This document shows, piece by piece, positions 34,229 through 43,028 of a DNA stretch of 64,000 nt. Below the pieces are notes generated by a model. It was not told the origin of the DNA and made no database searches. It saw only the letters and a program-made list of their open reading frames with translations. Positions within the stretch are counted from its first letter, which is position 1; each line of letters starts with the position of its first letter. The stretch spans positions 2,792,501-2,856,500 of the forward strand of contig NZ_CP036170.1 of NCBI RefSeq assembly GCF_004295125.1. The letters run 5' to 3'. Source of the DNA: [Clostridium] scindens ATCC 35704 (lineage in GTDB: Bacteria; Bacillota; Clostridia; Lachnospirales; Lachnospiraceae). The position numbers were made by a program, and so were the translations under genes.

Positions 34229-35686
34229 ATGGACGTAAGAATATTAAAGCAGCATGAGATTCTTCCGGCTCTCCATCTGATATGGGAAGTCTTCGCAGAA
34301 GATGTGGCGCCTGCGTATACGCCGGAAGGCGTAGCCCATTTTCAGGAATTTATTAAGTATGACAATATCAGCGACATGTACCAGAAGGGAGAGATTACCT
34401 TCTTCGGAGCCTTTGAAGGAACTAAATTATGTGGCACCATGGCGGTGAAGTCCGTGGGCCACATCTGCCTGTTCTATGTCAGAAAGGATTGCCAGAGCAA
34501 AGGTGTAGGACGGAGGCTGTTCCAGGCCGTCTATAACTATTGCGCGCAGAAACTGGGTGTCAGCAAGATCACTGTGAATGCCGCTCCGGGAGCAGTTCCC
34601 AAGTATGCCCACATGGGTATGCAGGCGATGGGGGAAGAGCGGCAGGTAAATGGCATACGCTATGTTCCTATGGAGATGCAAGTGATACCGGGACTCGTGC
34701 AGCCGGTGAAAGAAAAATCGAAGGCGCCTGTGATCATCGTGACCGCGGTGTGCATCGCGATGGTACTGGTTCTGATCATCGCAGGAGTGGCCATTGGCAG
34801 GAAGGTAAGGCATATGCTCCGGGAGCAGAGCATATATACGCAGCCATATAATCATAATGACAGAGACCATGATTATGATGACCATCATGACTATGATTAC
34901 TTCGGGGATGAGGGAGCCGGACAGAACAGCACGGATGCCGGGGATTTGACAGGGATTGACGCAATCCCCCAGAAGATCGCGGACGGTCTGTCCTATGATC
35001 TGAAAGAAGATGCATATACATATCAGGATGATAAGAAACAGACTACGATGATTGACTTTAACGTCAATTATCCGGTCATCAGCGGGCTTAAGGATGCCAA
35101 AGCGGAAGAAAAGGTTAATGAGGCGTTGAAGAACTGCGCGTTGCAGACGGTGGATAAGATCTATGACAATCCCTCTGACGAGATGAAGGAGCGAGTGTTG
35201 TCTTCTTCCCAGCCGGCGCTGGTTAGTTACGTAAAGTATAAGGTGGCCTATGCATCGGAAGACTTGTTAAGCGTAGCATTCGAGGATTACAGTTATCAGG
35301 GCGGAGCCGAGTATTCCGATCAGGACTTGCGGACCTGCAATATCAGCCTCAAAGACGGAAAGGTCTATGAAGTCAAGGACATTGTCAGGCTGGATGATGC
35401 CTTTCTGGCTGAATGGGCTGACACTATGAGGGACGAGGCGGACAATGACGCTTTTCTGTCTGAGCTGGATAAAGATGCCATGAAAAAGACGCTGGAAGGA
35501 GATTCCATGGATGGCGTGTACGAGGCGAATTTCTTCCTGGACGCAGATGGAATTGAGATTGGCTATAACCTGAATTACAAAGAAGGAGACGCCAACAATC
35601 TGGGCTACATCTGGGTGACGGCGCCGTTTGATTATGACGAGATCGCAGAATTCAGGACAGACAGCGATTTCTGGACAGGGTTATAA
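34229..35686 (+). CDS. GNAT acetyltransferase fused to a membrane segment and RsiV-like (DUF3298) domain
   Basis: 485 residues in three parts. GNAT domain (about 1-150) with acetyl-CoA loop VRKDCQSKGVGRRLF near residue 88. One membrane helix (about 170-192, APVIIVTAVCIAMVLVLII). Then a His/Asp/Tyr-rich stretch (about 205-230, HNDRDHDYDDHHDYDYF) that could bind metal, and an outer domain (about 250-485) resembling DUF3298/RsiV, including YSYQGGAEYSDQDLRTCNI. The GNAT part would face the cytoplasm and the RsiV-like part the outside. The joint function is unknown. Spaced 3 bases after cinA with AAAGGAGG ribosome site. Confidence 0.75.
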   Translation: MDVRILKQHEILPALHLIWEVFAEDVAPAYTPEGVAHFQEFIKYDNISDMYQKGEITFFGAFEGTKLCGTMAVKSVGHICLFYVRKDCQSKGVGRRLFQAVYNYCAQKLGVSKITVNAAPGAVPKYAHMGMQAMGEERQVNGIRYVPMEMQVIPGLVQPVKEKSKAPVIIVTAVCIAMVLVLIIAGVAIGRKVRHMLREQSIYTQPYNHNDRDHDYDDHHDYDYFGDEGAGQNSTDAGDLTGIDAIPQKIADGLSYDLKEDAYTYQDDKKQTTMIDFNVNYPVISGLKDAKAEEKVNEALKNCALQTVDKIYDNPSDEMKERVLSSSQPALVSYVKYKVAYASEDLLSVAFEDYSYQGGAEYSDQDLRTCNISLKDGKVYEVKDIVRLDDAFLAEWADTMRDEADNDAFLSELDKDAMKKTLEGDSMDGVYEANFFLDADGIEIGYNLNYKEGDANNLGYIWVTAPFDYDEIAEFRTDSDFWTGL

Positions 35687-35687
35687 T

Positions 35688-35852
35688 ATGGAAATACGTA
35701 TTATTGAAAGCACGGATATAGCCACGGTGCTTCACATGGCCGGGGTCTTGCAATCGGATTCACCTTTGCATTCCGAAGCGAGGATGGCGGCAGGCTTTCC
35801 CGGGGATGGATACCTTCCGAATACTCCTGGGCTGAAATTCGACCATATATGA
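35688..35852 (+). pseudogene. Short GNAT-like remnant or small ORF
   Basis: 54 codons from an ATG 1 base after the previous stop. The start MEIRIIESTDIATVLHM resembles the N-terminus of the preceding GNAT gene (MDVRILKQHEILPALHL), but the ORF ends before any acetyl-CoA loop. Ribosome site is weak. I read it as the leftover 5' end of a duplicated or lost GNAT gene; a true small protein is possible. Confidence 0.3.
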
Positions 35853-35991
35853 CGGGGAATGAACTGTGGAATTTGATAGAAAGTGACAATTGACGAATAT
35901 TGAATAATATGAGAAAATAAAGTAAGTTTGGTGTTAAAGATATAACGAACCTTACGACAGAAAATCATGCAAATTTGAAAGGAGTTTTAAA

Positions 35992-36684
35992 ATGATTTAT
36001 TCACATGAAGTAGAAATGATGTGTCCTGTAGCTCAGGGTGCAAATCACGGGCCAGCTCCGATTCCGGAAGAGGCAAAGTGGGTACAGGCTAAGGAAGTTA
36101 AAGATATTTCAGGTTTTACGCATGGTGTCGGCTGGTGTGCTCCGCAGCAGGGCGCCTGTAAACTTTCATTAAATGTTAAAGACGGTATTATCCAGGAAGC
36201 GTTGGTAGAGACCATCGGATGCTCTGGAATGACGCACTCTGCAGCCATGGCATCAGAGATTCTTCCGGGCAAGACGATTTTAGAAGCATTGAATACAGAC
36301 CTTGTCTGCGATGCCATCAATACAGCAATGAGGGAATTATTCCTCCAGATCGTATACGGAAGGACACAGAGCGCGTTCTCCGAAGACGGACTTGCGATCG
36401 GAGCAGGCCTGGAAGACCTTGGAAAGGGACTTCGCTCTCAGGTAGGAACCATGTATGGCACATTGGCAAAAGGTCCTCGTTATCTTGAAATGGCTGAGGG
36501 ATATGTAACAGGAATCGCATTGGATGAGAATGATGAGATTATCGGTTACCAGTTCGTAAGCCTTGGAAAATTTACTGACTTCATCAAGGCAGGCGATACT
36601 CCGAACGATGCTTGGGAGAAAGCAAAGGGACAGTATGGACGTGTTGCAGACGCAGTGAAAATCATTGACCCGAGAAAAGAGTAG
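35992..36684 (+). CDS. NifU/IscU-like iron-sulfur scaffold-type protein
   Basis: 230 residues. The N-terminal part resembles IscU/NifU scaffolds: cysteines in MMCPVAQGANHG, GWCAPQQGACKLSL and ETIGCSGMTHSAAMASEIL, with the last matching the GCxxxxASxxM pattern. The C-terminal half (from about 125) is not scaffold-like: GAGLEDLGKGLRSQVGTMYG and a beta-rich end. Strong AAAGGAG ribosome site and a partner gene 20 bases downstream that encodes a GGGtGRT protein. The pair recurs in anaerobic Firmicutes as uncharacterised genes. A role in metal-cluster handling is inferred. Confidence 0.75.
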   Translation: MIYSHEVEMMCPVAQGANHGPAPIPEEAKWVQAKEVKDISGFTHGVGWCAPQQGACKLSLNVKDGIIQEALVETIGCSGMTHSAAMASEILPGKTILEALNTDLVCDAINTAMRELFLQIVYGRTQSAFSEDGLAIGAGLEDLGKGLRSQVGTMYGTLAKGPRYLEMAEGYVTGIALDENDEIIGYQFVSLGKFTDFIKAGDTPNDAWEKAKGQYGRVADAVKIIDPRKE

Positions 36685-36704
36685 AAAATCAGGAGGACAA
36701 GCAA

Positions 36705-37715
36705 ATGGCTTTATTTGAATCATATGAAAGAAGAATTGATAAAATCAATGAAGTATTAAATAGTTATGGCATTGCTTCTATCGAAGAGGCTCAGCAGATT
36801 ACGAAGGATGCCGGACTTGACGTATACAACCAGGTAAAAGGGATTCAGCCGATCTGCTTCGAGAATGCCTGCTGGGCATACATCGTAGGCGCGGCTATCG
36901 CAATCAAGAAGGGCTGCAAGAACGCCGCAGACGCAGCGGCAGCAATCGGAGAGGGACTTCAGGCTTTCTGTATTCCGGGTTCCGTAGCAGACCAGCGTAA
37001 AGTAGGCCTTGGACACGGTAATTTAGGCAAGATGCTTCTGGAAGAAGACACAGACTGCTTCGCATTCCTTGCCGGACATGAGTCTTTCGCAGCTGCAGAA
37101 GGCGCTATCGGTATTGCGGAGAAGGCCAACAAGGTTCGTAAGAAACCTCTGAGAGTAATCCTGAACGGTCTTGGAAAAGACGCGGCAAAGATTATCTCCA
37201 GAATTAACGGATTTACATATGTGCAGACCGAATATGACTATCATACAGGAGAACTGAAGGAAGTAAAGAGAATTGCTTATTCTGACGGGCTCCGCTCTAA
37301 AGTAAACTGCTATGGAGCCAATGATGTGCGCGAAGGCGTTGCCATCATGCACAAGGAAGGCGTAGACGTATCCATCACAGGAAACTCTACCAACCCGACA
37401 CGTTTCCAGCACCCGGTTGCAGGTACCTACAAGAAAGAATGCATCGAGCAGGGCAAGAAGTACTTCTCCGTAGCATCCGGCGGCGGTACAGGACGTACCC
37501 TTCACCCGGACAACATGGCTGCAGGACCGGCTTCCTACGGCATGACAGATACATTGGGACGTATGCACTCTGACGCTCAGTTTGCAGGATCCTCTTCCGT
37601 ACCGGCTCACGTTGAGATGATGGGCCTGATCGGGGCAGGCAACAACCCTATGGTAGGTATGACGGTTGCAGTAGCGGTTTCTGTAGAAGAAGCGGCAAAG
37701 GCTGGAAAGTTCTAA
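36705..37715 (+). CDS. GGGtGRT protein, unknown function
   Basis: 336 residues. Holds the family-defining GGGTGRT in SVASGGGTGRTLHPDN (about 258-273). Other marked parts: CFENACWAYIVGAAIAIKKG, FCIPGSVADQRKVGLGHGN, SITGNSTNPTRFQHPV and GLIGAGNNPMVGMTVAV. Cysteines at about 50, 55, 67 and 84 could bind a metal cluster, perhaps supplied by the NifU-like partner 20 bases upstream. No membrane anchor or signal is evident. The family has no assigned reaction that I know of. AGGAGGAC ribosome site. Confidence 0.8.
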   Translation: MALFESYERRIDKINEVLNSYGIASIEEAQQITKDAGLDVYNQVKGIQPICFENACWAYIVGAAIAIKKGCKNAADAAAAIGEGLQAFCIPGSVADQRKVGLGHGNLGKMLLEEDTDCFAFLAGHESFAAAEGAIGIAEKANKVRKKPLRVILNGLGKDAAKIISRINGFTYVQTEYDYHTGELKEVKRIAYSDGLRSKVNCYGANDVREGVAIMHKEGVDVSITGNSTNPTRFQHPVAGTYKKECIEQGKKYFSVASGGGTGRTLHPDNMAAGPASYGMTDTLGRMHSDAQFAGSSSVPAHVEMMGLIGAGNNPMVGMTVAVAVSVEEAAKAGKF

Positions 37716-37967
37716 GAAAAGCCCATTTTATAATGATTCCAGAAATTGTGAGTTGTACTGAGAAGTGTTGAAAATGAGTGTGTAGAACACAAGTAGCGCA
37801 CAAGCAGCACACAAATATGTTTGAAGTTAACTTCCGGTTCAGGGGGGAACAGACTATTCTTGAAGCACTCTAAGGAGAGTTAACTAGGAGGGAAAGAACT
37901 ATTACCTGATTGACACAGAATCAATTATATAGTGCTAAACTGCAGAAATTGACATAGAACAATAACG

Positions 37968-38132
37968 ATGGGATCGGAACTGTATAAATCACGAGCGGAA
38001 AGCAAAATGCTTTCCGCTTTTGCAGTTGGTAGGCGTAAAGATGACTGTGACGTGCTTACCGTGATTTCCATTATCTTTGCCTTCATCGAGTTCCTAAGAC
38101 GCTCAGACGATAAAGACGACAAGAAGGATTGA
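37968..38132 (+). CDS. Possible small hydrophobic protein (or remnant)
   Basis: 54 codons from ATG 37968 without ribosome site; the part from the GTG at 38052 reads VLTVISIIFAFIEFL followed by a charged tail RRSDDKDDKKD. One membrane helix plus charged tail is the shape of small holin-like or type I toxin peptides. The terminator at 37995-38021 lies inside the frame, which argues against the long form. Low confidence. Confidence 0.25.
   Translation: MGSELYKSRAESKMLSAFAVGRRKDDCDVLTVISIIFAFIEFLRRSDDKDDKKD
37995..38021 (+). terminator. Terminator in the spacer after the GGGtGRT gene
   Basis: GCGGAAAGCA (37995-38004) / TGCTTTCCGC (38008-38017) with a 3-base loop, then TTTT. About 280 bases after the GGGtGRT stop. 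Confidence 0.75.
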
Positions 38133-38173
38133 TACATATTAGGGGAGACAAGACAGAAAAGGGGAGTAAAAAT

Positions 38174-39070
38174 ATGAAGAACGTTAAAAAAATCGTGGCA
38201 TTCGTGATTGCAGCCGCGCTGGTTGCCACGGGATATGCAAGCTTGGACGATGTGGCTGGCATGCTGGGCGAGCCGGAGGCGAAGATTGCAGATACGACCG
38301 CCGAAGGCGAGATGAAAGTCACGTTTCTGGATGTAGGGCAGGGAGACTGCACGCTGATCCAGGCAGGCGGACAGAACATGGTGATGGATGTAGGCAATAA
38401 TGACCAGGGAGAGCGGGTGGTTTCCTATCTTAAGGAGCAAGGGATCGGGAAACTGGATTACCTTCTTCTCAGCCATCCGGACGCAGACCACATCGGAGGA
38501 GGGGATAATGTCCTGGAGAACTTTGAAGTACAGACGGTGATCATGCCGGAGGTAGCCAATGATACCATGACCTACCAGGAGGTAATGGAAGAGATCAGCC
38601 GCTACGATGTGGATGTAAAGTACCCGGAAGTTGGGGATATCTTTACGCTGGGGGACGCGGAATTCACCGTCCTGTGTCCTGAACCGGAACTTGTAAGCCA
38701 GGATGACATGAACAATTCTTCCGTTGGCATCAAACTGGTTCATGGAGAGAATTCCTTCGTTATGTGCGGGGACGCCGAAGCGAAGTCGGAGCAGGAGATG
38801 GTAAAGCGTTTTGGAAGCAGTCTGGAATGCGATGTGCTAAAGTGTGGCCATCATGGAAGCAATACGGCTACAAGCGATGAATTTCTTGCAGCTGTCAATC
38901 CCACGTGGGCAGTCATCAGCTGTGGAAAAGAGAACCGGTATGGCCACCCGCATTCAGAGGTTCTGGACAAATTGGAAAATGATGATGTCCAGATTTACCG
39001 AACAGATCTAAGAGGAACCATCACGGCGGTAAGCGATGGAAGCCAGATCTCGTGGAAATGTGAGAAATAG
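38174..39070 (+). CDS. Secreted MBL-fold protein, ComEC C-domain-like
   Basis: 298 residues from ATG 38174 (AAGGGGAG upstream). Signal peptide or anchor: KKIVAFVIAAALVATGYA (about 4-22). Metallo-beta-lactamase domain of the ComEC/Rec2 type: VTFLDVGQGDCTLIQ, SHPDADHIGG (metal site), CGDAEAKSE, KCGHHGSNTATSDEF and SCGKENRYGHPH. It lacks the ComEC membrane channel, so it is a stand-alone outer hydrolase; such proteins may act on phosphodiesters or DNA ends. The substrate is not known. Monocistronic. Confidence 0.9.
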   Translation: MKNVKKIVAFVIAAALVATGYASLDDVAGMLGEPEAKIADTTAEGEMKVTFLDVGQGDCTLIQAGGQNMVMDVGNNDQGERVVSYLKEQGIGKLDYLLLSHPDADHIGGGDNVLENFEVQTVIMPEVANDTMTYQEVMEEISRYDVDVKYPEVGDIFTLGDAEFTVLCPEPELVSQDDMNNSSVGIKLVHGENSFVMCGDAEAKSEQEMVKRFGSSLECDVLKCGHHGSNTATSDEFLAAVNPTWAVISCGKENRYGHPHSEVLDKLENDDVQIYRTDLRGTITAVSDGSQISWKCEK

Positions 39071-39190
39071 TGGGAATATTCGAAAAATTATGCTGGTGCT
39101 TTAGCACGGAACAGTGTATAATAGGAGTATTAAATACAAAATCCATAGACATACAATTATGAGATTTATGAAGCAGAAGGAGAGAAGAGT

Positions 39191-39982
39191 ATGAAGAAGA
39201 AGTTATTGGCAGCATTTTTATGTCTTACGATGGCATTCTCACTTGCGGCATGCGGAGACAGCGAAGATGCAGGAAAGACTGACAAAAAGAAGGACAGCAA
39301 AGATGACGGCAAGAAAGTGTACCAGGTTGCCACGGACACGACATTTGCCCCATTTGAATTTGAAAATGATGAAGGCGATATGGTAGGCATCGATCTGGAT
39401 ATCCTGGCCGCGATCGCCGAGGACCAGGGATTTGAATACGAACTGCAGATCGTCGGATTCCAGGCCGCAGTCAACGCTCTTGAGGCAGGACAGGCCGATG
39501 CGGTGATCGCTGGCATGTCTATTACGGATGAAAGAAAAGAGAAGTATGATTTCTCAGATGAATACTATCAGTCCGGCGTAGGAATGGCAGTAAAGAAGGA
39601 TTCTGACATTGATTCTTATGAAGACTTAAAGGGCAAGACAGTAGCAGCCAAACTCGGTACGGAAGGCTGCACATTTGCGGAGTCTATCGCAGACCAGTAT
39701 GGATTTACGGTGACACAGTTTGAAGATTCTTCTACTATGTACCAGGATGTTATATCCGGAAATACGGTTGCATGTTTTGAAGATTATCCGGTAATGGGAT
39801 ATGAGATTTCCCGCGGGCTGGAACTGAAGCTTCCTTTAGATATGGAAAAAGGCGCGCCTTATGGCTTCGCTGTTATGAAGGGCGAGAACGCGGAACTTCT
39901 TAAGATGTTCAATGCAGGACTTGCGAACCTGAAGGAAAGCGGCAAATATGATGAAATATTAGATACATACATTAAGAAGTAG
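39191..39982 (+). CDS. Polar amino-acid ABC transporter, substrate-binding lipoprotein
   Basis: 263 residues. Lipoprotein signal with lipobox SLAAC (Cys about 20), then a Lys/Asp-rich linker and a type II periplasmic-binding fold: DTTFAPFEFENDEGDMVGID, ITDERKEKYDFSDEYY, GTEGCTFAESIADQYGF and CFEDYPVMGYEI. Family 3 binding proteins take polar amino acids or cystine; which one cannot be read. First gene of a binding protein-permease-ATPase operon, 14 bases before the permease. AGAAGGAGAGA ribosome site. Confidence 0.93.
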   Translation: MKKKLLAAFLCLTMAFSLAACGDSEDAGKTDKKKDSKDDGKKVYQVATDTTFAPFEFENDEGDMVGIDLDILAAIAEDQGFEYELQIVGFQAAVNALEAGQADAVIAGMSITDERKEKYDFSDEYYQSGVGMAVKKDSDIDSYEDLKGKTVAAKLGTEGCTFAESIADQYGFTVTQFEDSSTMYQDVISGNTVACFEDYPVMGYEISRGLELKLPLDMEKGAPYGFAVMKGENAELLKMFNAGLANLKESGKYDEILDTYIKK

Positions 39983-39996
39983 ATAGGAGTCTTACC

Positions 39997-40677
39997 ATGG
40001 ATATCATTCGAGTACTACAGGAATATTGGCCATCTTTTTGCAAAGCGCTGATGATCACGCTGGAGATGACGGTGTTTTCCCTGATCTTTGCGACGATCAT
40101 CGGAACCATTGTGGGATTATTCAACGTTTCCAAGATCAAGCCGCTGCAATTCATTGCCAATATTTACATAGACATTGTCAGAGGAACCCCTCTGCTGGTC
40201 CAGGTATTTATCATGTACTATGGACTGACGCAGTTCCTGCAGTTCCAGTGGCCGGCGATCGGAGGATTTACATCAGCCTTCGTTGCAGGCGTGGTAACGC
40301 TCAGTTTTAATGCCGGAGCCTATATGGCGGAGATCATCCGAGGCGGTATTGAGGCAGTGGATAAGGGGCAGATGGAAGCGGCAAGGAGCCTGGGCCTTCC
40401 TTATAGGAAGGCAATGTGGAAGATTATCCTTCCGCAGGCATTCCGCACTATGCTTCCGTCCATCATCAACCAGTTTATCATTTCCTTGAAGGATACTTCT
40501 TTGATATCTGTAATCGGACCAAGAGAACTAACTCAGAACGGCAAGATCATTGCTGCCAATTCATCCACAAGGGTTATGGCAATCTGGATTGTTGTAGCGT
40601 TATTCTATCTGGTGGTATGCACGATCCTTTCCAGAGTAGCAAAACTGGTAGAGAGGAAGGTGTCATATGGAAAGTAA
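39997..40677 (+). CDS. Polar amino-acid ABC transporter permease
   Basis: 226 residues, about five membrane helices. The EAA loop [20 protein letters not shown] (about 127-146) contacts the ATPase; [17 protein letters not shown] is the HisM/GlnP family signature. Probably works as a homodimer since only one permease gene is present. Its end overlaps the ATPase gene by 11 bases. Confidence 0.95.
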   Translation: MDIIRVLQEYWPSFCKALMITLEMTVFSLIFATIIGTIVGLFNVSKIKPLQFIANIYIDIVRGTPLLVQVFIMYYGLTQFLQFQWPAIGGFTSAFVAGVVTLSFNAGAYMAEIIRGGIEAVDKGQMEAARSLGLPYRKAMWKIILPQAFRTMLPSIINQFIISLKDTSLISVIGPRELTQNGKIIAANSSTRVMAIWIVVALFYLVVCTILSRVAKLVERKVSYGK

Positions 40678-41401
40678 GATTAGCGTAAAAGGACTAAAGA
40701 AGAATTTTGGCAAGCTTCAGGTATTGAAAGGAATGGATGTGGAGATAAGAGAAGGCGAGGTCGTATGCCTCATCGGCCCTTCCGGCTCAGGAAAGAGCAC
40801 ATTCCTCAGATGCCTGAACAGACTGGAGGATATCACGGACGGGACTGTTGTAGTGGACGGCTACCAGATATCGGATAAAAGCATTGATATCAATAAGGTA
40901 AGAGAGAATATCGGTATGGTATTCCAGCATTTTAATCTCTTCCCGCATCTGTCCGTATTGGAGAACATCACCATGGCTCCGGTAGAATTAAAGAAGATGT
41001 CAAAGGATGAAGCCGATAAGAAGGCAAAGGAACTTCTCAAGACTGTAGGGCTTGAGGAAAAGGCGGATGTCTATCCGGCGCAGCTTTCCGGAGGACAGAA
41101 GCAGCGTGTGGCAATTGCCCGGGCACTGGCCATGAATCCGGACATCATGCTTTTTGACGAGCCGACCTCCGCGCTTGACCCCGAGATGGTAGGAGAAGTG
41201 CTGGAAGTTATGAAACGCCTGGCCGCAGAGGGCATGACCATGGTCGTGGTTACTCACGAGATGGGATTTGCCAAGGAAGTGGCGCACAGGGTTATCTTCA
41301 TGGACGATGGCGTGATTGTGGAAGAAGGGAAGCCCAAAGAAGTCTTTGGCAATCCGCAGAACTCAAGAACCATTGATTTTCTGAATAAAGTTTTGATCTA
41401 G
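40667..41401 (+). CDS. Polar amino-acid ABC transporter ATPase
   Basis: 244 residues. Walker [17 protein letters not shown]-loop [12 protein letters not shown], signature [15 protein letters not shown], Walker [17 protein letters not shown] and H-loop [13 protein letters not shown], all intact. GlnQ/HisP type. Starts inside the permease gene with AGAGAGGAAGG ribosome site. Followed by a hairpin terminator at 41428. Confidence 0.96.
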   Translation: MESKISVKGLKKNFGKLQVLKGMDVEIREGEVVCLIGPSGSGKSTFLRCLNRLEDITDGTVVVDGYQISDKSIDINKVRENIGMVFQHFNLFPHLSVLENITMAPVELKKMSKDEADKKAKELLKTVGLEEKADVYPAQLSGGQKQRVAIARALAMNPDIMLFDEPTSALDPEMVGEVLEVMKRLAAEGMTMVVVTHEMGFAKEVAHRVIFMDDGVIVEEGKPKEVFGNPQNSRTIDFLNKVLI

Positions 41402-41427
41402 CATCGCTGTATGGCAAAGCGCATAGG

Positions 41428-41476
41428 GGGCTGGAGATGGAAGCATAATCTGCTTGCATATCCGGCTCTTTATTTG
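41428..41476 (+). terminator. Terminator after the amino-acid ABC operon
   Basis: 18-base arms (41428-41445 region and 41451-41468) pair with two mismatches and two G-U pairs, followed by TTTATTTG. Confidence 0.65.
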
Positions 41477-41557
41477 TATCATAGGAAACTTCGTTCCATT
41501 TCCTTATAAATTCTTTAGAAATTCCTTCTATACTGTCTTCATAAGGAGGAATCAGAT

Positions 41558-42271
41558 ATGAATCATACAATACTAGAAACCCAGACATTGACCAAAACAT
41601 TCCGCAGCCAGGAGGCAGTAAAAAATATTTCTTTGTGCGTCCCTGAAAACTGCGTATACGGGCTGCTTGGCCCAAACGGGGCAGGCAAGTCCACGCTTCT
41701 TAAAATGATCACAGGTATCTTAAGGCCCACATCGGGGCAGATACGCTTCCAGGGACACCCATGGTCCAGAAGGGATCTGGCAGAAATCGGGGCGCTCATT
41801 GAGACGCCGCCCGTATACGAGAACCTGACAGCATGGGAAAATCTGAAGGTACGCGCCATCATCCTGGGCGTGCCGGATGAAAGAATCGAAGAGGTGCTGG
41901 ATCAAGTGGACTTAAAAGATACCGGCAAAAAGAAGGCGGGAGAATTCTCTTTGGGAATGAAGCAGAGGCTTGGAATTGCCATTGCCCTGCTGAATCGTCC
42001 CAAACTGCTGGTTCTGGATGAACCGGTGAACGGGCTGGATCCTATCGGCATCCAGGATCTGCGCCAGATGATACGAAGATTTCCCGAACAGGGGATTACC
42101 GTTATTGTCTCCAGCCATATCCTAAGCGAGATCGAGCAGACGGCAGACTATATCGGGATTATTGCCGGCGGGACGCTGGGATATCAGGGCGGGATGCCAA
42201 AGAAGAACCATCTGGAAGAATTATTTATGAAGATTGCTATGGAGCAGGCAGGGAGGGAGAGACATGCATAG
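41558..42271 (+). CDS. Lantibiotic-immunity type ABC transporter ATPase (LanF/CprA-like)
   Basis: 237 residues. Walker A GPNGAGKSTLLKMITG, signature FSLGMKQRLGIAIALLNRP, Walker B LLVLDEPVNGLDPIGIQ; the one-residue LG-M-KQR form and the closing LEELFMKI are typical of the LanF/BcrA class. First gene of a five-gene unit with two permeases, a response regulator and a sensor kinase: the arrangement of the Cpr system of Clostridioides difficile and of NisFEG/EpiFEG immunity pumps. Protects the envelope against lantibiotics or other cationic peptides (inference). AAGGAGGAA ribosome site. Confidence 0.9.
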   Translation: MNHTILETQTLTKTFRSQEAVKNISLCVPENCVYGLLGPNGAGKSTLLKMITGILRPTSGQIRFQGHPWSRRDLAEIGALIETPPVYENLTAWENLKVRAIILGVPDERIEEVLDQVDLKDTGKKKAGEFSLGMKQRLGIAIALLNRPKLLVLDEPVNGLDPIGIQDLRQMIRRFPEQGITVIVSSHILSEIEQTADYIGIIAGGTLGYQGGMPKKNHLEELFMKIAMEQAGRERHA

Positions 42272-43028
42272 ATTTTATAAGGCGGAAAAGTTAAAAAACT
42301 GTCATTCAGCCATCGGTAAACTGACGATTCTGATGCCGCTTATCAGCGTGATCCTGTCAGCCGTACTGACCAACAGATTCTTCACCATTGACAGTTACAA
42401 CTGGTGGTATATGATGCTGTTTCCAGGGTTCGTAAGCCTGATATGCGGGCTTGCGGGACAGAGGGATAAGAAGATGGGGAACCGTCCCATCCTTACACTG
42501 CCGGAAGAGCCAAAGCATGTCTGGGACGGCAAGGTGCTATACGTCATACGGGAAGCCGCTGTGGCTCTGATTATCATATTTGCCGCGTCTGTCGTAATTG
42601 CCGCGATCCTTCAAAAAGGCATGCAGATGTCTTTTGCAGTGTATCCGTCCCTTGGGAGCCAGGTGGCGGCGACGGCGCTGCTGCTGGTCTCGTTTGTCTG
42701 GCAGGTGCCATTCTGCCTGATGCTTCAGCAGATTATGGGAATCTTCCCGATGCTGCTTCTAAATATGGGCACATACTCCGTCATAGCCGCCTCGGCTTCC
42801 TTGAAGTCCTATTTCTTCCTGATCCCGCAGGCCATTGCCTCCAGGCTGATGTGCAGCGTGATCGGGGTGCTTCCCAACGGGCTTCCGGCAAGACCCGGAG
42901 AGATGACATTCTCGCAGGAACTACTGGATACAAGCGCTATATTGCCTGGGATCGCCGCGTCCGTAATATGGCTAGCTGTCTTCTGGTTCGCTGGAAGGAA
43001 ATTATATGAAAGGGCGGTGAGAGGTTAA
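42264..43028 (+). CDS. Lantibiotic-immunity ABC permease (LanE/MutE-like)
   Basis: 254 residues from ATG 42264 (GGGAGGGAGAG upstream), overlapping the ATPase gene by 8 bases. Six membrane helices; N-terminal FYKAEKLKNCHSAIGKLTILMPL is typical of the MutE/EpiE permease family. Pairs with the next permease as a heterodimer. The stop directly abuts the start of the next gene (TAAATG). Confidence 0.88.
   Translation: MHRFYKAEKLKNCHSAIGKLTILMPLISVILSAVLTNRFFTIDSYNWWYMMLFPGFVSLICGLAGQRDKKMGNRPILTLPEEPKHVWDGKVLYVIREAAVALIIIFAASVVIAAILQKGMQMSFAVYPSLGSQVAATALLLVSFVWQVPFCLMLQQIMGIFPMLLLNMGTYSVIAASASLKSYFFLIPQAIASRLMCSVIGVLPNGLPARPGEMTFSQELLDTSAILPGIAASVIWLAVFWFAGRKLYERAVRG

Larger units (their letters stand above)
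37716..38173. other. 458-base spacer with repeats, palindrome, terminator and a possible tiny ORF
   Basis: No normal-sized gene. Contents: an 11-bp tandem repeat CACAAGTAGCG / CACAAGCAGCA (37788-37809, plus a partial third copy), a 12-bp palindrome GAAGTTAACTTC (37823-37834), two related 15-base stretches (ATTGACACAGAATCAA near 37909 and ATTGACATAGAACAA near 37948), and a hairpin with T run at 37995-38021. I cannot tie these to a known element. Confidence 0.6.

Noticed and set aside
37787-37815. CRISPR-like direct repeats
   Set aside because: Unit is only 11 bases with no spacers; a short tandem repeat, not an array.
37925-38743. 272-codon minus-strand frame over the ComEC-like gene
   Set aside because: Runs antisense to a clear MBL gene and through a terminator; no ribosome site.
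39091-39107. GGTGCT-TT-AGCAC hairpin before the amino-acid ABC operon as riboswitch or T-box
   Set aside because: Too short; lies upstream of the probable -10 box and shows no T-box or riboswitch core.
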